64,000 nt of DNA. It comes from UBA4733 sp036734945 (lineage in GTDB: Bacteria > Chloroflexota > UBA4733). Position 1 is the stretch's first letter. Each line of letters starts with the position of its first letter. The DNA lies in the NCBI GenBank assembly GCA_036734945.1, contig DAIMXP010000010.1, forward strand, positions 26,623-90,622, given 5' to 3'. The translations under genes and the position numbers were made by a program. Shown here in pieces: positions 60,254 through 64,000 of the stretch. Below the pieces are notes generated by a model. The model saw only the letters and a program-made list of their open reading frames with translations. It was not told the origin of the DNA and did no database searches.

Positions 60254-61190
60254 TCAGACTCGCTCCAGTGCAACACCGTCAGCCAGTTCCACCGCCTGAC
60301 TGGTCTGCGACGAGCGGATGATGGCGTCGCAGAGGCGCAGCGTACGCAGGTTGCGACGTCCCGACACCTCCGGCTCGACGCCATTGAGCACGTAGCGAGC
60401 AAAGAGGTCGGCCATGCCAGCCCCACCAGCGCGGCGGTCCAGCGCCGGATCGAGCGCCAACGGCTGTTCGCCCTCGCGCGTAGCGATGACGAGCTTCCCC
60501 TCGCCACCGACGCGATTGGCGCGGTGGATTAGCGCGCCGCGCTCACACTCGACGCGAAACTCGTGGCTGAAGGCACGGGCGTCGGAGGTCGAAAGGTAGC
60601 TGATCGTCGGGCCGCCCCGGAACTCTAGCACCGCCGAGATCGTCGACTCGGAGGGCCAGTTGCCCCAGACCGGCTGGAACTCCCGCGCCGCCACGCGCAG
60701 GACCGGTCGGTTGATCATGGCGAGCAGCTCGTCCAGCTCATGCACCGCCATCTGCCAGAGATGCATATGATCGCTGTTCGGGTAGGCCGCCCCCCGGGCC
60801 TTATAGGCGACGTAGTGACCAAAGCCAAGCCGGCCGTAAGCCTCTTCAGCGAGCAGGCGCCGCAGCGTCCGCTCGACTGGCAGATAACGCATCTGTTGCG
60901 TGACCATCAAACGGCGGCCCTGCCGCTCTGCCAGCGCTATCAACTCTTCGGCCTCGGTCAAATCGCAGGTCAGCGGCTTCTCCACCATTACATGCTTGCC
61001 GGCTAGGAGAGCCTCCCGGATGAAGCGGCCATGCAGCTGGGCATGGACGACGACCACGACCGTGTCGGCTTCCACGGCAGCCAGCGCATCGGTCAGCGAA
61101 GAGAAGCAGGCGCTCGGCGGCAGACCGGTAACGGTCTGCGCCCGCTCGAGATATTCCGACTTGACGCGACGATGCGATGCATTTAAGTAA
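60254..61190 (-). pseudogene. Gfo/Idh/MocA dehydrogenase lacking its N-terminal Rossmann motif
   Basis: The frame keeps most of the enzyme: V-V-V-V-H-A-Q-L-H, V-M-V-E-K-P-L-T-C-D (catalytic Lys), M-V-T-Q-Q-M-R-Y and M-A-V-H-E-L-D. The first 35-40 residues with the G-x-G-x-x-G cofactor motif are absent; the region upstream is the end of the RpiR gene. No start codon with a ribosome binding site is evident. A 5' deletion that joined it to the regulator gene is the simplest view. Confidence 0.7.
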
Positions 61191-61205
61191 GATGCGCTAG
61201 ATAGT

Positions 61206-62426
61206 TTACTCAGCCACTCCGTCGAGCAGTGGCGCAAGCAGCCCTTCTTCCAGGTAAAGGTCGCGCAGTTGCTGCTGGATCGCCGCGGTGCGCTCCGGCC
61301 GGCGGCCCGCCAGGTGCGCCGCGAGGGCTTCGACAACCGCGACGGAGACGACCGTGGAGAAGGAGATCGCGGCACCCTGGGAGGGAGCGATCAGGAGATA
61401 GTCGGCCACGCGGGTGAGCGGGCTAGTGGGGCTGCCGGTGATAGCGATAGTGCGTGCCCCAAGCCGGCGCGCTTGCGCCAGCGCGTCGACCACGCCGCGG
61501 AACGTGAGCCAGAAGCCGATGCCGACGACGACATCCTCCCGCCCGACGTCGTGGAGCGCAATCGTCCGGTCGACGTCCGATGGCGGCACCAACTCGCCCA
61601 GCAGTCCCACATGCCGTAACAGGCGCACCAACAAGGTGGCGGGAATGATGGGAGAGCCGGTCGCATAGACGAGGATTCGCCGGGCGCTGAGGAGCGCATC
61701 GCCAATCCGTTCCAGGTCGGTCGCCTGAAAGTGTTGCATCGCCACGCGGAGATTCGCGTCGTGCTGCGCGATCGTCGCGGCGACGGCGCTATCCGGGCTT
61801 GCTACCGCGCTGCTATCGCGCGGCGGTTGCAGGCCGGCCCGGGGCAGGTACGCCTGACGCAGAGCGCTCTGGAGGGCCTGATAGCCCTTGTAGCCGAGCG
61901 ACTGGGCGAAGCGAACAATCGTCGCATTGTTGACCTGAAGCTCGCGCGCGAGCTCGCGTACCGAGCCGAACATGATCATCTCCGGCGTCTTAAGCAGGGC
62001 TTGCGCCAGCAGATACTGCTTCGCCGGCAGGGTTGCCAACCGCTCCTGTAACTGCTCGACACCCGGCATTCCGAGCAAAGGTATGCCGTTCGGCGCGGCG
62101 GGGGAGGGGCTAGCCGTACGCTGCTCCAGAAGCCGTCGCCGTACCTCCTCGGTGCCCAAACCTTCACGACGCAAGGCTTGGATGATCGTCAGTAGCTGCA
62201 CGTCTGCTTCGTCATAGCGCCGATGAGTCGCGACACCGTCGGCCCGCCGGCCCGCCGGCCCACTCAGCAGATCGGCGAATTGGCTGCTCCACAACCGGAG
62301 CGTGGCGGCCGCGACACCGAGCCGCTCACTTACCTCCCGCGGTTGGTAGCCGGTCCCTCCGCCGTCAGCGCCAGCGGCGATCTTCGCCCGTCCTTCCGTC
62401 AATACTGGCCCTCCATTCATTCGCAT
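61206..62426 (-). CDS. MerR-RpiR-SIS triple-domain transcriptional regulator
   Basis: 406 residues. Residues 27-100 read as a MerR-type winged helix (Y-Q-P-R-E-V-S-E-R-L-G-V-A-A-A-T-L-R-L-W, then R-R-Y-D-E-A-D-V-Q-L-L). Residues about 125-205 are an RpiR-type HTH (A-R-E-L-Q-V-N-N-A-T-I-V-R-F-A-Q-S-L-G-Y-K-G-Y). Residues 235-370 form a SIS sugar-phosphate-binding domain (I-L-V-Y-A-T-G-S, A-I-T-G-S-P-T-S-P-L). RpiR-SIS alone is common; the added MerR part is unusual. It probably senses a phosphosugar and controls the adjoining binding-protein and dehydrogenase genes. Confidence 0.82.
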   Translation of the reverse strand: MRMNGGPVLTEGRAKIAAGADGGGTGYQPREVSERLGVAAATLRLWSSQFADLLSGPAGRRADGVATHRRYDEADVQLLTIIQALRREGLGTEEVRRRLLEQRTASPSPAAPNGIPLLGMPGVEQLQERLATLPAKQYLLAQALLKTPEMIMFGSVRELARELQVNNATIVRFAQSLGYKGYQALQSALRQAYLPRAGLQPPRDSSAVASPDSAVAATIAQHDANLRVAMQHFQATDLERIGDALLSARRILVYATGSPIIPATLLVRLLRHVGLLGELVPPSDVDRTIALHDVGREDVVVGIGFWLTFRGVVDALAQARRLGARTIAITGSPTSPLTRVADYLLIAPSQGAAISFSTVVSVAVVEALAAHLAGRRPERTAAIQQQLRDLYLEEGLLAPLLDGVAE

Positions 62427-62499
62427 CTATCGCCAACGTAATCGCTAAGATGGGTACTGTAAGGGCCGGGGGCCGCGCTGTCAATGGGGGCGTCTTCTG

Positions 62500-63675
62500 G
62501 TGATTACCCACAACTATGTGCCGCCTCTGGGGAAGGGGAAGTGGGCGGCATAGGCGAGTGTGGCAGCGGTGGTGAAGACGGCGCGGATGCCGGCGAGGAG
62601 GAGGTAGGGGCCGTCGCGGTCGATGCGCAGGCCGAGTTTGCCGCCCAGACAGCGTAGCCAGCGGATGGCCGGCTGAGGCCAGGCTAGGCCGAGGTGGTAG
62701 ACGAACATGGCGGCGAGCAAGACCAGCAGGAAGAGGCGGCGCATCCGCTCCAGCTTGCGCACGCGCATGTCCTCCACATCCAAGCCGTCCTCTTGATCGA
62801 AGCGGTAGGTGTGCTCGATCTGGGGACGGTAGCGCCAGTCGGTAGAGACCGTCTGCGCGTCCGCCGCAGAGCGGATGGGGACGTTGGTCAGGAGTACCAA
62901 ATCGCGATCCAGGTCGGGGTCGTGCGCTACCAGCGCCCACAGCGGCCAATCTTGGCCGGGCAAGCGGAGCTGGAGCCAGCCGATCTCCACGGTGACGCGG
63001 CGCGCTCGCCGCGCATGGTGAAAGGCGACCTCGAGCCGCAGACCGAGCGGCACGGTCGCTACCAGATCCGCCAAGGACTCCGTCTCCCAGCGGTCCAGGC
63101 GGGCGAGCCACCTCGACCAGCCGGTTGAGGTGGCTCGCCCGGAGGACGAACTCGGCTCGCCTGCCACAGTTCCCGGTTCTCGCTGCGGAAGTCCTTCGCC
63201 CGATAGGAGAACCAGTGCGCGTAGCAGACGACCGGTGCGGGCAGCGCCCCAAGGGCACCCGCCACCGCCCGATTGGCGATGGCCACCAGCCCCCGCAGCA
63301 CCTGCCGATGGCTGAAGCGCCCGTTGGCGAGGAAGCGGTAGATGCGCTTCGCCACCGGCCAGGCGTGCTCCTGCTCTCGCTCGACACCACGCGCCACCTC
63401 CGTCACCACTGGGGACTGCGCCCCCACGATCCCTTGCACCGCCTGCACCAGCACCCGCCGCAGCCGCTCGTCCGGCAACTGCTCCGCCACCGGCTTCAAG
63501 AACGCTTCCAGTTCCTCCGCCAATTCGGCTACCGGCAGGTTGGCAATCGCTACCGCATCCGCTATCTTGTCCATGGCTCCGTCCTCCACTGTCCTTGGTT
63601 TGCTTCAACACTTCCAAGGTACAACGTCAGACGGAGCCTCGCCCACCACGCCCACCGAGATGTGGGTAATCACCA
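62500..63675 (-). mobile_element. IS4-like insertion sequence remnant
   Basis: Ends carry TGGTGATTACCCACA at 62500 and its complement at 63661-63675. It encloses one broken transposase gene. The elements upstream and downstream in the window do not share these ends. Target duplication was not identified. Confidence 0.75.
62514..63574 (-). pseudogene. IS4-like transposase with frameshift and internal deletion
   Basis: The N-terminal part (from ATG 63574) reads M-D-K-I-A-D-A and Y-R-F-L-A-N-G-R-F-S then D-F-R-S-E-N-R-E-L-W-Q. The frame then breaks near 63150, and the remainder in two other frames has E-F-V-L-R-A-S-H-L-N-R-L-V, V-E-I-G-W-L-Q-L-R-L-P-G-Q-D-W and Y-R-P-Q-I-E-H-T-Y-R-F-D-Q-E-D (catalytic Glu region). 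The expected segment between ELWQ and EFVLR is missing, so both a deletion and frame changes occurred. Confidence 0.78.
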
Positions 63676-63778
63676 AGCTCGATGAGCGTGTCAACTCAAA
63701 TGAAAATGCTACCGAGGGGGCCGAAATTGGCGCCGTTCCCTCAAAAGAAAAGGGTGTGTTTCACCTCTGTTGACACCG

Positions 63779-64000
63779 CTAGGCTGCTAAGGTGAGGAGC
63801 GAGTCTGGGGAGTTGTGGAGCACCGCGAGTTCGAGCGGGGCCGGCGGGTCCGGGTAGGGCACGAGGTAGAGCTTGCTATGCCGCTGGCGGCGCCGGAAGG
63901 TGTGGAAGGCGTCCCAGTCGCACGGCCGCCCTACGGGCGTCGGCGCGAAGGCGCAACGCAGATGGAGGAGGGACTCGGCGCCGTCGATGGTCCAGCGCAT
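63779..64000 (-). pseudogene. ISKra4-like transposase C-terminal fragment (runs off window)
   Basis: 73 residues at the right edge: R-W-T-I-D-G-A-E-S-L-L-H-L-R and D-W-D-A-F-H-T-F-R-R, the pattern found at the C terminus of ISKra4-type transposases. The frame continues beyond base 64000, so whether the gene is intact cannot be told. Confidence 0.6.

Noticed and set aside
1..64000. CRISPR arrays, tRNA and rRNA genes
   Set aside because: No regularly spaced repeats and no cloverleaf-like or rRNA-conserved stretches were seen by eye. A tRNA or structured RNA could still be missed without a covariance search.

Overview
The window looks like chromosomal DNA of a Chloroflexota bacterium, possibly related to Thermomicrobia. 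The reasons are high GC with strong third-position GC bias, substrate-binding proteins with twin-arginine-like signals, lipoboxes and long Ala/Ser/Thr linkers, several Uma2-type nuclease genes, ECF sigma factors paired with small membrane proteins, and many B12/radical-SAM genes. No rRNA, tRNA or CRISPR array was seen. The affiliation is inferred from protein character only.

Layout. 1-5000: a truncated repeat protein, small hypothetical genes and a lower-GC TIGR04255 operon. 5447-15440: a defence-type island with a type III restriction-modification system (mod frameshifted, res intact), a BrnT-like toxin fragment with its CopG-type antitoxin, a zinc-ribbon peptide and a large single-chain restriction-methylase. 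15595-24728: Uma2 genes, an orphan ABC substrate-binding protein, a PhyH-type dioxygenase, a cupin, gene remnants and two glycoside-hydrolase-like proteins. 25181-33744: a six-gene minus-strand operon with a nucleotidyltransferase, three radical SAM proteins and four methyltransferase domains, the most likely unknown biosynthetic pathway here. 33957-41132: cytochrome c, two ECF sigma operons, an FAD reductase, an O-antigen-ligase-like membrane protein, a Rieske-like protein lacking one cluster ligand, and a permease gene whose only interruption is an in-frame TGA at the place of a conserved cysteine.

41146-46297 is a scrambled zone with partial duplications, a degraded insertion sequence, an XRE regulator and a lipoprotein. 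46294-56805 is a carbohydrate-type catabolic locus (amidohydrolase, LacI regulator, Gfo/Idh dehydrogenases, substrate-binding protein, sugar epimerases, DegT aminotransferase, ceramidase-like hydrolase). 57001-64000 holds a ruined sulfatase, a third orphan binding protein, a truncated dehydrogenase, a MerR-RpiR-SIS fusion regulator and remnants of three transposons.

The main candidates for something new are: (1) a putative selenocysteine-containing UPF0718/ArsP-type permease with a SECIS-like hairpin right after the TGA; (2) the radical SAM/B12/methyltransferase operon, in which a palindromic repeat encodes the linker joining two enzymes; (3) three kinds of short mobile or palindromic repeat. 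The window is rich in decayed genes (mod, Gfo/Idh, sulfatase, four transposases), which suggests active rearrangement.
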